Position numbers and translations under genes: made by a program. Under the pieces are notes generated by a model. The model saw only the letters and a program-made list of their open reading frames with translations, searched no databases and was not told the origin of the DNA. From positions 1 to 64,000 of the forward strand of contig USGG01000002.1 of NCBI GenBank assembly GCA_900554215.1: a stretch of DNA of 64,000 nt, read 5' to 3'. Positions 54,579 to 63,094 of this stretch are shown piece by piece. How positions within the stretch are numbered: position 1 is the stretch's first letter; every line of letters begins with the position of its first letter. This DNA is from an uncultured Megasphaera sp. (GTDB lineage: Bacteria; Bacillota; Negativicutes; Veillonellales; Megasphaeraceae).

Positions 54579-56870
54579 ATGATTCAATTATATGAAGGCG
54601 GCGCGTACCTGGTTCACGGCTCGGAGCTCGTTCCTGAACAGGAAGCGGCGCGGGTAGAACAGCTTACGGGCAAGGCGCCTGATAAGGACGAAGCCCGCAA
54701 GGGGACGATTGCCTACTCGATTTTGCAGGCTCATAATACGTCCGGCTCGATGGACCATTTAAAGATAAAATTCGACGCCATGGCGTCCCACGATATCACC
54801 TTTGTCGGCATTATCCAGACGGCAAAGGCTTCGGGTATGGAAACGTTTCCGCTGCCTTACGTGCTGACGAACTGCCACAATTCGCTGTGCGCCGTCGGCG
54901 GCACGATCAACGAAGACGACCACGTATTCGGATTGTCGGCGGCTAAGAAATACGGCGGCATCTTCGTACCGCCTCACATCGCCGTCATCCATCAGTACAT
55001 GCGGGAAAAGATGGCCGGCTGCGGCAAAATGATCATCGGCTCGGACAGCCACACGCGGTACGGCGCGCTGGGGACGATGGCCGTCGGCGAAGGCGGCGGC
55101 GAGCTGGTCAAGCAGCTCCTGCGCGATACGTATGACGTCGCCTATCCGGGCGTCGTAGCCGTATACCTGACGGGCAAGCCCAGTCCGGCTGTCGGTCCGC
55201 ACGACATCGCCATTGCCATCGTCGGCGCCGTCTTTAAGAATGGATATGTGAAGAACAAGGTCATGGAATTCGTCGGCCCCGGCGTGGCGTCGATGAATAC
55301 GGATTACCGCAACAGCGTCGACGTCATGACGACGGAAACGACGTGCCTGTCGTCAGTATGGCGCACCGACGACGATACGAAGGCCTACCTGACCCAGCAC
55401 GGCCGGCCTCAGGATTACAAGGAACTCAATCCGGCCGACGTGGCTTACTACGACGGCGTCATTTACGTCGATTTGAGCAAGATCAAGCCGATGATCGCCA
55501 TGCCCATGCATCCGAGCAACGCCTTTACCATCGACGAGCTCAACGCCAATCTGGCCGATATCCTTCATGAAACGGAAGAAAGCATCAACGGCCGCATGAG
55601 CAATCCCGACCTCCATTACAGTCTGATGGATAAGGTCGTTGACGGCAAATTCCACGTCCAGCAGGGCGTCATTGCCGGCTGCGCCGGCGGCAACTACGGC
55701 AACGTCATGGCTGCCGCTCATATTTTGAAAAACGCTTCCTGCGGCGACGGCGTCTTTACCCTCGACGTCTACCCGTCGTCCCAGCCCGTGTACATGGACT
55801 TGGTCCGCAAGGGCGCCGTAGCCGACCTTTTGGCTGCCGGGGCGATTTTCAAGACGGCCTTCTGCGGCCCCTGCTTCGGAGCAGGCGATACGCCGGCGAA
55901 CAACGCCTTCAGCATCCGCCATACGACGCGCAACTTCCCGAACCGCGAAGGCTCGAAGCCGGGCAGCGGCCAGTTTTCTGCCGTAGCCCTCATGGACGCC
56001 CGTTCCATTGCGGCGACGGCGGCCAACGGCGGCGTTCTCACGTCGGCCGAAGGCTACATGGATGATTATACAGAACAGCCCTACGATTACGACAACTCGT
56101 CCTACGCGTCGCGCGTATACCAGGGCTTCGGCCAGGCCGACGACGAAGCGGCTCTCGTATACGGGCCGAATATCAAAGACTGGCCGGACATGGAAGGCCT
56201 GGCCGACAACATTCTGGTCAAGGTCTGCTCGAAGATCATGGACCCCGTGACGACGACAGACGAGCTGATTCCGTCGGGCGAAACGTCGTCGTACCGCTCC
56301 AATCCGCTGGGATTGGCCGAATTCACCTTGTCCCGCCGCGACCCGGAATACGTCGGCCGGGCCAAGGCCGTCGACGCGGCAGAACGGGCCCGCATAGCCG
56401 GACAATGCCCGGCCTCTGTCGACAAGGAGCTGAAAGACGTCTTTGCCAAGCTGAAAGAGACATTTGCCGACGCCGATATGGCGGCGACGGAAATCGGCAG
56501 CATGATTTACTGCGTCAAGCCCGGCGACGGCTCGGCCCGTGAACAGGCGGCCAGCTGCCAGCGCGTCCTCGGCGGCCTGGCCAATATCTGCCGAGAATAC
56601 GCGACGAAGCGCTACCGCTCCAACGTCATCAACTGGGGCATGCTGCCCTTCCAGATGAAGGACGACCCGTCCTTTGAAGTCGGCGATTACATCTATATCC
56701 CCAACGTCAAGGCAGCCCTTGACGGCGACATGAAGGACATCAAGGCCTACGTCGTCGGCAAAGAACTTCAGGAAATTTCCCTGTACATCGCAGACATGAC
56801 CGACGCGGAAAAAGAAATCGTCAAAGCCGGCAGCCTCATCAATTTCAACCGCAATAGACAAAAAGCGTAA
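54579..56870 (+). CDS. Aconitase-family hydratase (YbhJ-like), probable aconitate hydratase
   Basis: 763 aa. Aconitase fold: [20 protein letters not shown] (family: DSHTxxxGGLG), Cys ligands in [18 protein letters not shown] and [15 protein letters not shown], and a C-terminal swivel domain. In classic aconitases the first Cys is in GSCTNS; here it reads GCAGGN, as in the poorly studied YbhJ branch. All three cluster Cys are kept. Its place beside citrate synthase and isocitrate dehydrogenase argues that it is the working aconitase. ATG 54579 after AGAGGGGGAT. Confidence 0.82.
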   Translation: MIQLYEGGAYLVHGSELVPEQEAARVEQLTGKAPDKDEARKGTIAYSILQAHNTSGSMDHLKIKFDAMASHDITFVGIIQTAKASGMETFPLPYVLTNCHNSLCAVGGTINEDDHVFGLSAAKKYGGIFVPPHIAVIHQYMREKMAGCGKMIIGSDSHTRYGALGTMAVGEGGGELVKQLLRDTYDVAYPGVVAVYLTGKPSPAVGPHDIAIAIVGAVFKNGYVKNKVMEFVGPGVASMNTDYRNSVDVMTTETTCLSSVWRTDDDTKAYLTQHGRPQDYKELNPADVAYYDGVIYVDLSKIKPMIAMPMHPSNAFTIDELNANLADILHETEESINGRMSNPDLHYSLMDKVVDGKFHVQQGVIAGCAGGNYGNVMAAAHILKNASCGDGVFTLDVYPSSQPVYMDLVRKGAVADLLAAGAIFKTAFCGPCFGAGDTPANNAFSIRHTTRNFPNREGSKPGSGQFSAVALMDARSIAATAANGGVLTSAEGYMDDYTEQPYDYDNSSYASRVYQGFGQADDEAALVYGPNIKDWPDMEGLADNILVKVCSKIMDPVTTTDELIPSGETSSYRSNPLGLAEFTLSRRDPEYVGRAKAVDAAERARIAGQCPASVDKELKDVFAKLKETFADADMAATEIGSMIYCVKPGDGSAREQAASCQRVLGGLANICREYATKRYRSNVINWGMLPFQMKDDPSFEVGDYIYIPNVKAALDGDMKDIKAYVVGKELQEISLYIADMTDAEKEIVKAGSLINFNRNRQKA

Positions 56871-56885
56871 TTGCCGGAATATTCA

Positions 56886-56914
56886 TTGACGGATGCGCCA
56901 GATATTGATATACT
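56886..56914 (+). promoter_or_regulatory. Promoter of the antidote RNA
   Basis: TTGACG (56886-56891), 17-nt spacer, TATACT (56909-56914). Transcription would begin near 56921 and run towards the toxin gene. Confidence 0.75.
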
Positions 56915-56920
56915 GAATGT

Positions 56921-57000
56921 GGAAAATGGTATTACTAAAAAATTTCCATCAGCGCAGTAAAAAGCGAAAATCCCCTAGTTGCCGCTAGGGGATTTTCTAT
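56921..57000 (+). ncRNA. Antidote RNA of a par/Fst-like type I toxin-antitoxin system
   Basis: An approximately 80-nt RNA predicted from the promoter at 56886 and the terminator at 56970-56999. Its 5' half contains AAATGGTATTAC (56924-56935), TTCCAT (56944-56949) and CAGCGCA (56950-56956). The same three blocks in the same order occur at 57104-57115, 57119-57124 and 57127-57133, where they are the complement of the toxin mRNA's start codon, first codons and the bases next to its ribosome binding site. It can therefore pair with and block the toxin mRNA. Confidence 0.75.
56970..56999. terminator. Shared bidirectional terminator of the toxin-antitoxin locus
   Basis: AAAATCCCCTAG and CTAGGGGATTTT form a perfect 12-bp stem. 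It ends the antidote RNA on the plus strand and the toxin mRNA on the minus strand (followed there by CGCTTTTT). Confidence 0.85.
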
Positions 57001-57040
57001 TCCATTTCAGAGGCGGCTTAGACCTCAGGCTGACTACCGG

Positions 57041-57124
57041 TTACTCTCCATCCAGCCATCTACAAACATAGTGACATACTATGCCTGCCGCGAGGGAGAT
57101 CATAAATGGTATTACCAATTCCAT
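57041..57124 (-). CDS. Small membrane toxin peptide, Fst-like (type I)
   Basis: 27 aa, start ATG 57122-57124 behind a very strong AAGGAGGTG. It begins MELVIPFMISLAAG, has one hydrophobic helix (about residues 4-20, ending VCHYVC) and a short polar end RWLDGE. Hydrophobic helix plus W-L-D tail is the pattern of Fst/Ldr-type toxins that damage the membrane when over-produced. Flanked by convergent promoters, direct repeats and a shared terminator as in the pAD1 par locus. Chromosomal. Confidence 0.75.
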   Translation of the reverse strand: MELVIPFMISLAAGIVCHYVCRWLDGE

Positions 57125-57133
57125 ATCAGCGCA
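57104..57133. repeat. Direct repeat copy over the toxin start (partner at 56924-56956)
   Basis: AAATGGTATTAC, TTCCAT and CAGCGCA recur here from the antidote RNA 5' region. This copy covers the toxin start codon and ends at the ribosome binding site complement (ACCTCCTT, 57133-57140). Confidence 0.8.
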
Positions 57134-57172
57134 CCTCCTTCCTTCTACCAGTATGGAGGCGGTAGCGCATGT

Positions 57173-57201
57173 ATTATATTATGCCGTTATGAGATTGAAA
57201 A
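57173..57201 (-). promoter_or_regulatory. Promoter of the toxin mRNA
   Basis: Minus strand TTTTCA (57196-57201), 17-nt spacer, TATAAT (57173-57178). Start near 57166, about 42 nt before the toxin ATG. Confidence 0.65.
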
Positions 57202-57242
57202 GCGGCGTATTTAGATAGGCTATGCTGTATAAGCATCATAAA

Positions 57243-57286
57243 GACAGCAGGCAGGGAACGGGATTCTCTGCCTGCTGTTTTTATAT
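57243..57286. terminator. Terminator after the Tat-exported protein gene
   Basis: ACAGCAGGCAG and CTGCCTGCTGT form an 11-bp stem with inner GAA/TTC; T runs on both strands, stronger on plus. Confidence 0.8.
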
Positions 57287-57304
57287 TTTACTATGCTGTA
57301 TGTA

Positions 57305-58468
57305 TTATTTTAAGACGACCTTGGCGACTTGTTCTGCTGCCAGCTTGTAGCCGTTTGGTTCTGCTTCGAGCATGTTGAGGTACATATAGGATAGCTGCGC
57401 GCCGACGTAGTTGCGGAAATGGTTGAAGGCTGCTCCTTCCAGGTCGGCCTGGTTCATGCCGTATTCCTGATAGGCGATTTTTTTTAGGAGCAGGACCGTC
57501 TTCTGAGCTGCCGGCGACGACAGTACCCAGTCGTGGTCGCCGAGGTGGACGATGTAGCCTTCCTGATGATGGGGATTGGGAATCGTCTGGCCGTCTTTGC
57601 CGACGAGGCCGTAGGCGACGGGATCCTTGCCGGCGATGATGGCGGCGGCTTTCAGCCAGCCGGCGACGTCGGCTTCTTCTTTCTTCGACGTCGGCGCGCC
57701 GTGGGCGCAGGCCTGGGCGACGACTTCTTCCGCCGGGAAGCCGCGGTAGATGACTTCTGCCAGCGCCAGGGCGTGATGCGCTCCCTGACCGGCAATGGGA
57801 TATTCCGTCAGGGACGAGCCGTTGGCGTTCCACTGGAAGACGAAGGGCTTGGAAATGTCATGCAGGGCCTGGGCGGCGATGGCGATATCCTTGTTGACGG
57901 AGTAGTAAAAGACTTCTTCATAGGTCCGGCAGATATAATCCGTAATGTGCATGTTGCAGCTCGTATGGGTAGCCAATCCGCCCGGATAGGGATGGTGGCT
58001 GCCGTAGCCGCTGCCGGGAGCTGTCTTAAATTTCTGCACGGCGCCGTTAAAGGGCGGCAGTATGTGCTTTTCGTCGATTTTCGACGTGTCGATTAAGTTC
58101 TGGGCGGCCAATGCGGCATAGAGGCGGCTGCGGGATGCGGCGGACGAATATTCCTGCATAAAGGTCGGCGTCGGGTCGTTGAGGAGACGGACGACGGCCT
58201 GGCGGAGGCTTCCGTTTTCAATCGTATTGGATAATCGCAGAATATGGTCGAAGGATTTTTGCACCAGCGGCGAAGCGTTGGCGGCTGCGACGGCGTTTTT
58301 GGGAATGTCTTTAAATGCGACGGGCTTCAGCGTCCGCTTCGGATTGTCGAGTTCCCGGGCGAAGGAAAAGGACGGCATGGAAAACATGGCCGCTCCCAAT
58401 GCGGCTCCGCCGGCGAGCTTTAAAAAGCTGCGGCGCGATACGGTATGTTCAGATGACGGCGTTGACAT
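57305..58468 (-). CDS. Tat-exported HD-domain protein (probable metal-dependent phosphohydrolase)
   Basis: About 387 aa. Twin-arginine signal: SRRSFLKLAGGAALGAAMF. The mature part holds an HD-like pattern in order: THTSCNMH, ALHDISK (HD pair), GAHHALALAE and QACAHG, the usual metal-binding spacing. HD phosphohydrolases are normally cytoplasmic; an exported one, folded with metal before Tat export, is unusual. Substrate unknown. ATG 58466-58468 follows AAGGAGGAA. Divergent from tatA by 189 nt, which suggests TatA serves this protein. Confidence 0.8.
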   Translation of the reverse strand: MSTPSSEHTVSRRSFLKLAGGAALGAAMFSMPSFSFARELDNPKRTLKPVAFKDIPKNAVAAANASPLVQKSFDHILRLSNTIENGSLRQAVVRLLNDPTPTFMQEYSSAASRSRLYAALAAQNLIDTSKIDEKHILPPFNGAVQKFKTAPGSGYGSHHPYPGGLATHTSCNMHITDYICRTYEEVFYYSVNKDIAIAAQALHDISKPFVFQWNANGSSLTEYPIAGQGAHHALALAEVIYRGFPAEEVVAQACAHGAPTSKKEEADVAGWLKAAAIIAGKDPVAYGLVGKDGQTIPNPHHQEGYIVHLGDHDWVLSSPAAQKTVLLLKKIAYQEYGMNQADLEGAAFNHFRNYVGAQLSYMYLNMLEAEPNGYKLAAEQVAKVVLK

Positions 58469-58657
58469 AGTGTGATTCCTCCTTAAAGGCCTTTTCAATT
58501 TACCGTTAGTATAGTTTCCTTTTGTATATATTTTGTGAACATACCGTAAAGGTATTGTATGGAATGAAGGGCCGGTGAAATTTTACAAAAAGAACAGGCC
58601 GATTTTACGAAAGGGCTATGAAACTTTGCTACAGTAAGGCCAAAGGAGGCGCAGTCT

Positions 58658-58858
58658 ATGTTAGGATTAGGTTTTCCAGAATTGGCGTTGATTTTAGTGA
58701 TCGGACTGGTCGTATTCGGGCCGGGAAAGCTGCCGTCTGTCGGCGGCGCACTGGGCAAGAGCCTGCGGGAGTTTAAAACGGCCGTTCGCGATGGAGAAGA
58801 AACTAAGAAGCCGGCATCTGCCGACGCTTTTCATGAGACAAAAGCGGGCGATGCATAA
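58658..58858 (+). CDS. tatA: Sec-independent protein translocase TatA
   Basis: 66 aa. GFPELALILVIGLVVFGPGK is the TatA membrane helix and hinge, followed by the amphipathic helix LPSVGGALGKSLREFK and a charged tail. Pore-forming part of the Tat system. No tatC lies in the window. AAAGGAGGC before the ATG. Confidence 0.95.
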   Translation: MLGLGFPELALILVIGLVVFGPGKLPSVGGALGKSLREFKTAVRDGEETKKPASADAFHETKAGDA

Positions 58859-58890
58859 TATCGGCCGTATGAGCGCAAATTCTTTATAAC

Positions 58891-58921
58891 AACATTCCCT
58901 GTCGGCTGGCAGGGAATGTTT
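58891..58921. terminator. Terminator between convergent tatA and MFS genes
   Basis: AACATTCCCTG (58891-58901) and CAGGGAATGTT (58910-58920), perfect 11-bp stem. Confidence 0.8.
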
Positions 58922-58930
58922 GTCATTTAC

Positions 58931-59701
58931 TTACTTGCAAGTTTCTTTTTTTGCAGCGTTCTGATTCTGGAGGACATAATACAGTACGGCGCAGCACGCC
59001 AGCAGCACGGCCAGCGCCGCATACATGACGCGAAAACCGGCATAGGGGGGCAGTGCGCCTAAAACCAGAGGGCCTGCGCCGACGCTGAGATCCATGAAGA
59101 CGAAAAACGTCGACGTCGCCAGGCCCATGCGGCCGCGAGGAGCTAAGCCGATAATGATGGCTTGAGAACAGGACATATACGTCCCATATCCCAGCCCCGT
59201 CAGCGCGGCGGCGCCCAGCAGCATCCAGCCGGACGTCGACAGGCTGATGAAGCACAGGCTCAGGGCAAAGAATATAAATGCCGGGTACATGACGAAATTC
59301 GCGCCGCGGCGGGCTGCCGGGACGAGGTGAGCCATGATCGTCCCCGTCGTAGACGACGACAGGCCGAAGCCGACGCCCTGGACGAAACGGGCTGCGTAGA
59401 GGAGATACAGGCTGTGGATTCCTATGTTCAGGAGAGAGGCTGCTAAAAAGAGGAACAGGCCGATATATAAGGAGCGTTTCAGGCCGATTCGTTCGATACA
59501 TCCGCCCAGAAACAGGCGGGCAAATAAGGTTCCTAAAATAAAGATGCCGCAGGCCAATCCCGCTTCTGCCAGCGAAGCGTGAAGCGCCGTCGCCGCGTAG
59601 TCGGCTATAACGACCATCGTCATATAATACGATTGGTTTACGACGAAGCAAACGATGCAGTTCAGGATAAAATCTTTGGTCCAGATGGCCGAAGTATTCA
59701 T
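58931..59701 (-). CDS. MFS transporter with internal deletion
   Basis: 256 aa instead of about 400. TM1-TM4 are normal, up to GTIMAHLVPAARRG; the chain then goes directly to ANFVMYPAFIFFALSL, which belongs after a DRRG in the TM8-9 loop, and continues through TM9-12 (GLGYGTYMSCSQAII, MGLATSTFFVFMDL). TM5-8 are missing, and the junction is at the RRG present in both loops. Frame is kept, so a protein is made but is unlikely to transport. MarR gene next to it is its likely regulator. ATG 59699-59701 after AAAGGAGAA. Confidence 0.8.
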   Translation of the reverse strand: MNTSAIWTKDFILNCIVCFVVNQSYYMTMVVIADYAATALHASLAEAGLACGIFILGTLFARLFLGGCIERIGLKRSLYIGLFLFLAASLLNIGIHSLYLLYAARFVQGVGFGLSSSTTGTIMAHLVPAARRGANFVMYPAFIFFALSLCFISLSTSGWMLLGAAALTGLGYGTYMSCSQAIIIGLAPRGRMGLATSTFFVFMDLSVGAGPLVLGALPPYAGFRVMYAALAVLLACCAVLYYVLQNQNAAKKETCK

Positions 59702-59726
59702 GACGTGTTCTCCTTTTCTATTATTG

Positions 59727-59740
59727 TACAACTAGTTGTA
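59727..59740. promoter_or_regulatory. MarR-type operator before the MFS gene
   Basis: TACAACTAGTTGTA, a perfect palindrome between the MFS and marR genes, sharing ACAAN2AGTTGT with the site at 60201. Confidence 0.6.
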
Positions 59741-59761
59741 TATAGGAGCGAAAAAACGACA

Positions 59762-60181
59762 TCATACGTTGTCGTTTATTTTCAGGAGTAAGGAAAGGAG
59801 CTGGTCTTTTTCCTCTTCCGACAATCCCTTTAAAAGCTGGCATCCTACGTTTGTGCCGAGATGTTTGAGGTCATGGCACGTCGTCCGGCCTTTTTCCGTG
59901 AGATACACTTGCTTGAAGCGGCCGTCTTCTTCTGAGACGACGACGTAGAGCAATTCTTTCCGCTTCATCCGTTCGACGAGATTCCGCGCCGCCTGATGGG
60001 TAATGCGCAGGTGCTCTTTTAAATCGATGATGGGACGGCCCGGGCAGTTGTCAAAATAAAGCAGCGCTTCTGATTGATTGGCCGTCAGATCGAAGGGGAT
60101 CAAATCCTTGTCGCGGCCGTTGCTGATTTTATTGCCGATGCGCAGGATTTGGCGTTCGATGATGAAGTTTTTGTCTTTCAT
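59762..60181 (-). CDS. MarR family transcriptional regulator
   Basis: 139 aa winged helix: LTANQSEALLYFDNCPG, DLKEHLRITHQAARNLVERM as recognition region, and the wing SEEDGRFKQVYLTEKG. Co-directional with the MFS gene and flanked by two similar palindromes, so probably autoregulated. Confidence 0.92.
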   Translation of the reverse strand: MKDKNFIIERQILRIGNKISNGRDKDLIPFDLTANQSEALLYFDNCPGRPIIDLKEHLRITHQAARNLVERMKRKELLYVVVSEEDGRFKQVYLTEKGRTTCHDLKHLGTNVGCQLLKGLSEEEKDQLLSLLLKINDNV

Positions 60182-60200
60182 GAGGTATCCTTTCCCAATT

Positions 60201-60216
60201 ATACAATGAGTTGTAT
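60201..60216. promoter_or_regulatory. MarR-type operator before marR
   Basis: ATACAATGAGTTGTAT, arms ATACAA/TTGTAT, 20 nt upstream of the marR start; second copy of the motif at 59727. Confidence 0.6.
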
Positions 60217-60275
60217 AGTTTTATTTTATATACTTTTTTTAGTTTGTCAAATACCGGCGGCAGGGATAGGCGGCG

Positions 60276-61118
60276 TTATTCGAGGAAGAGCCGCGTCTGA
60301 GGCGGTATGCCCTTGGCCGGCGACGCGCCGTAATATTTTTTCCAGGCCCGGTAAAAGGTGGAATACTGCTTAAAGCCGCTGTCGTAGCATACCTCCGTCA
60401 GGGGGCGGTCTTGCTGCATGAGGGAGCGGGCCAGGAGAAGGCGTTTGATGGTAATATATTGTCCCAGGGAATAGCCCGTCTCTTCCTTGAAGAGGTGCAT
60501 GAGGTAGTCCGGGCTGATGCAGAGCTGTTCGGCCAAAGCCGGTATGGACAGCTCGTCCTGCAGGTGCTCGTTGATATAGGTCAGGAGGCGCTGTATCTTT
60601 TCATTTTGCCGTCCCGTCTTGACGTAGCCGATGTGCCGCTCCTGAATAGATTGGGCCAAATAAATGAGAAACTCCAGAAACAGAGTTTCCTTCAACACGG
60701 CATGATGGGCGCAGGCTTCGGCGCAGCAGGCCTGGCGGAGGCGGCACGACGCGCCGTAGAGGCTGCCTGCTTCCTGAGGCTGGCGCAAAATAGGCGACGC
60801 CGTCTGGAACAGGGCCGACAGGTCGCAGCCGCGCTGCCTGTAGGACTCGATGTACGCCGGCGAAATATAGGCGATGATGCGCTCATACATATGGGTTCCG
60901 CCGACGACGGGACGGTGCATCTGCCCGGCCGGCACGACAACGATGTCGTATGGCTGGAGCCGGTACGATTTTCCTTCGATTTCATAGGTCACGTCTCCCT
61001 GAAAGAACAGCATGACCTTGTCGAATTCATGGTAATGGACGGGACAAGCCCAGTCTCTCTTGTCCGATACGTAAAACAGCTTCAGGGGCTCCGTCAGGTA
61101 GCCCGTTTTTTCATACAC
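60276..61118 (-). CDS. AraC family transcriptional regulator
   Basis: 280 aa. N-terminal cupin sensor (HYHEFDKVMLFFQGDVTYEIEG, VVVPAGQMHRP) and C-terminal double helix-turn-helix (LSIPALAEQLCISPDYLMHLFKEE, TEVCYDSGFKQYSTFYRAWKKYYG). A probable sugar or metabolite sensor; target not visible. Divergent from dapF. Confidence 0.93.
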   Translation of the reverse strand: MYEKTGYLTEPLKLFYVSDKRDWACPVHYHEFDKVMLFFQGDVTYEIEGKSYRLQPYDIVVVPAGQMHRPVVGGTHMYERIIAYISPAYIESYRQRGCDLSALFQTASPILRQPQEAGSLYGASCRLRQACCAEACAHHAVLKETLFLEFLIYLAQSIQERHIGYVKTGRQNEKIQRLLTYINEHLQDELSIPALAEQLCISPDYLMHLFKEETGYSLGQYITIKRLLLARSLMQQDRPLTEVCYDSGFKQYSTFYRAWKKYYGASPAKGIPPQTRLFLE

Positions 61119-61251
61119 ACGCGTTGCCTCCTATCGTTACAGCAGGATTTGCAATAAGTATAGCATGATTTTACTATACTTGCTATTTTCAGTTATTGTA
61201 TAATAGCTATGGTAAAAGGTATGATAGATTTCCTATAAGGAGGATATACAG

Positions 61252-62088
61252 ATGAAATTCGTTAAAATGCATGGATTAGGAAACGATTTCGTATTTTTTG
61301 AAGATAAGGAAGGATCGGACAAGGATTTTTCCGAACTGGCCGTGAAAGTGTGCGACCGCCATACGGGAGTCGGCGCCGACGGCATCATCGTCATCGTGCC
61401 CAGCGATAAGGCCGACGTGCGGATGCGCATTATCAACGCCGACGGCAGCGAGGCGGAAATGTGCGGCAACGGCATCCGCTGCTTCGCAAAATACGTCTAC
61501 GACAACGGCATCATTACGAAGGATGAATTTTCCGTCGAAACCCTGGCCGGCATTATGAAGCCGAAGGTCACTGTCGGCGAAGACGGCAAGGTCAGCCTGG
61601 TAACCATCAACATGGGCAAGCCCTTTACGGACCGGGCCCAGATCCCCATGGAAGGGCCGGCCGGCCCCGTCGTCGACGAACCGATTGAAATCGACGGCAA
61701 GACCTACAAGATCACCAGCCTGCTCATGGGCGTGCCCCACACGATGACCTACGTCCGCGACGTAGACGCCGTTCCCCTTCATGAACTGGGGCCGAAGTTT
61801 GAAACGTACAAGGCCTTCCCGCGGAAGACTAACATGAACTTCGTCCAGGTCATCGACAACCATACCATTAAAGTCCATACGTGGGAACGGGGCGCTGGCG
61901 CGACACTGGCCTGCGGCACCGGCTCCTGCGCCTGCGCCGTCGGTTCGTATCTGAACGGCTTTACGGGACGGAGCGTCGACGTGCAGCTGTACCTCGGCAC
62001 GCTCCACATCGAATACAGCGAAGAAGACGGCAACGTATACATGACCGGCCCGGCTGCCGTGACCTTTACGGGTGAATGGTTGGAATAA
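61252..62088 (+). CDS. dapF: Diaminopimelate epimerase
   Basis: 278 aa. Two catalytic Cys: NADGSEAEMCGNGIRCFAKY and ACGTGSCACAVGSYLNG, both invariant signatures. Converts LL- to meso-diaminopimelate for lysine and peptidoglycan. TATAAT at 61199-61204 and AAGGAGGAT before the ATG. Followed by a terminator. Confidence 0.97.
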   Translation: MKFVKMHGLGNDFVFFEDKEGSDKDFSELAVKVCDRHTGVGADGIIVIVPSDKADVRMRIINADGSEAEMCGNGIRCFAKYVYDNGIITKDEFSVETLAGIMKPKVTVGEDGKVSLVTINMGKPFTDRAQIPMEGPAGPVVDEPIEIDGKTYKITSLLMGVPHTMTYVRDVDAVPLHELGPKFETYKAFPRKTNMNFVQVIDNHTIKVHTWERGAGATLACGTGSCACAVGSYLNGFTGRSVDVQLYLGTLHIEYSEEDGNVYMTGPAAVTFTGEWLE

Positions 62089-62123
62089 AGGTTTCGCTGA
62101 ACGAAATACAGGGGAAAACACAG

Positions 62124-62172
62124 AAAGATGTGCAGTACAGGAAGAATATTCCTGATATTGCACATCTTTTTT
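62124..62172 (+). terminator. Intrinsic terminator after dapF
   Basis: AAAGATGTGCAGTA pairs with TATTGCACATCTTT around AGGAAGAATATTCCT, then six T. Confidence 0.88.
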
Positions 62173-62241
62173 ACATAATGCAGGCCGAAGCTTTACAATG
62201 ACGTGGGTATAATAATACCGTACTAGTGAGGAGGAGACCTG

Positions 62242-63036
62242 ATGAAACAGATTTTAATTTCGTCTACCTTGTTATGGAATCTTTCGCTGCGCGACATGTT
62301 CCGCCAGGTCTATGAACTCGGCTTGGGCGGCTTGGAAATGTGGGCCCAGCACTTTTACTGCCAGCAGTATGACGAAGGCGAATACCGGCGGCTGTCGCAG
62401 AAATATCCCCTGCAGACTGTCGTTCACAGCTGCAGCTGGGATTTGAACCTGTCGTCCATGAACCGGGCCATACGGCAGGCGTCTGTAGAGGAAGTCATCG
62501 CGTCGATGGAATTTGCCAAGCGCGTCGGAGCCAGGGAAGTGACGGTTCACCCCGGCCATATGACGATGCCCTGCTGGCGTCGGGAAAGCGCTCTGCTCAT
62601 GCACGAGTCCCTGCAGAAAATCGCCGACGCGTCGTACCGGCTGAACATGCCCGTCTCGCTGGAAATCATGGAAAAGACGAAGAAGGAATTTGTAACCGAT
62701 ATAGAATCGATGAAGGAAGTTACAGGCGACCTCTTTTCTTTCTTCACCTATACCCTGGACATCGCCCACTGCGAAAGCCCTGACGAAGGGCTGGATATCC
62801 TGCGGCGCGTCGACGCCGTGTCCAAGCTTCACATCAGCAACCGCATCGGCGGCTTATACCACACGCCCCTGTACGATGGGGATTTTGATTTCACAGAACT
62901 ACTTCCTGCTCTGCGTTCTTACCATCTTCCCATGGTTTTGGAAGGCTACGACCCGCAGGGCGGTTTGGACGTATTTTACCGCAACGTCGAATTTTTACAA
63001 GAACATCTCATGCAGCTTCAATGCCGCATTTCTTAA
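62242..63036 (+). CDS. Sugar phosphate isomerase/epimerase family protein (AP endonuclease 2-like TIM barrel)
   Basis: 264 aa. Xylose isomerase-like TIM barrel: GLGGLEMWAQHF, VHSCSWDLNLSS, EVTVHPGHMTMP, SLEIMEKTKKEF, TLDIAHCESPDEG, KLHISNRIGG and VLEGYDPQGGLD give the repeated Glu/His/Asp metal ligands on successive strands. Specific sugar unknown. GAGGAGGAG before the ATG. Confidence 0.85.
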   Translation: MKQILISSTLLWNLSLRDMFRQVYELGLGGLEMWAQHFYCQQYDEGEYRRLSQKYPLQTVVHSCSWDLNLSSMNRAIRQASVEEVIASMEFAKRVGAREVTVHPGHMTMPCWRRESALLMHESLQKIADASYRLNMPVSLEIMEKTKKEFVTDIESMKEVTGDLFSFFTYTLDIAHCESPDEGLDILRRVDAVSKLHISNRIGGLYHTPLYDGDFDFTELLPALRSYHLPMVLEGYDPQGGLDVFYRNVEFLQEHLMQLQCRIS

Positions 63037-63060
63037 TATATCTTCTTCCCTTTGTTCAGG

Positions 63061-63083
63061 CCTTGCCCCGGCAAGGTCTTTTT
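63061..63083 (+). terminator. Intrinsic terminator
   Basis: CCTTGCC and GGCAAGG, 7-bp stem with 2-nt loop, then TCTTTTT. Confidence 0.75.
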
Positions 63084-63094
63084 ATGTTTTTCGT

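Noticed and set aside
55353..56861. 502-codon minus-strand open frame opposite the aconitase gene
   Set aside because: Shadow of the aconitase reading frame; low-complexity Arg/Val/Asp-rich composition and no ribosome binding site.
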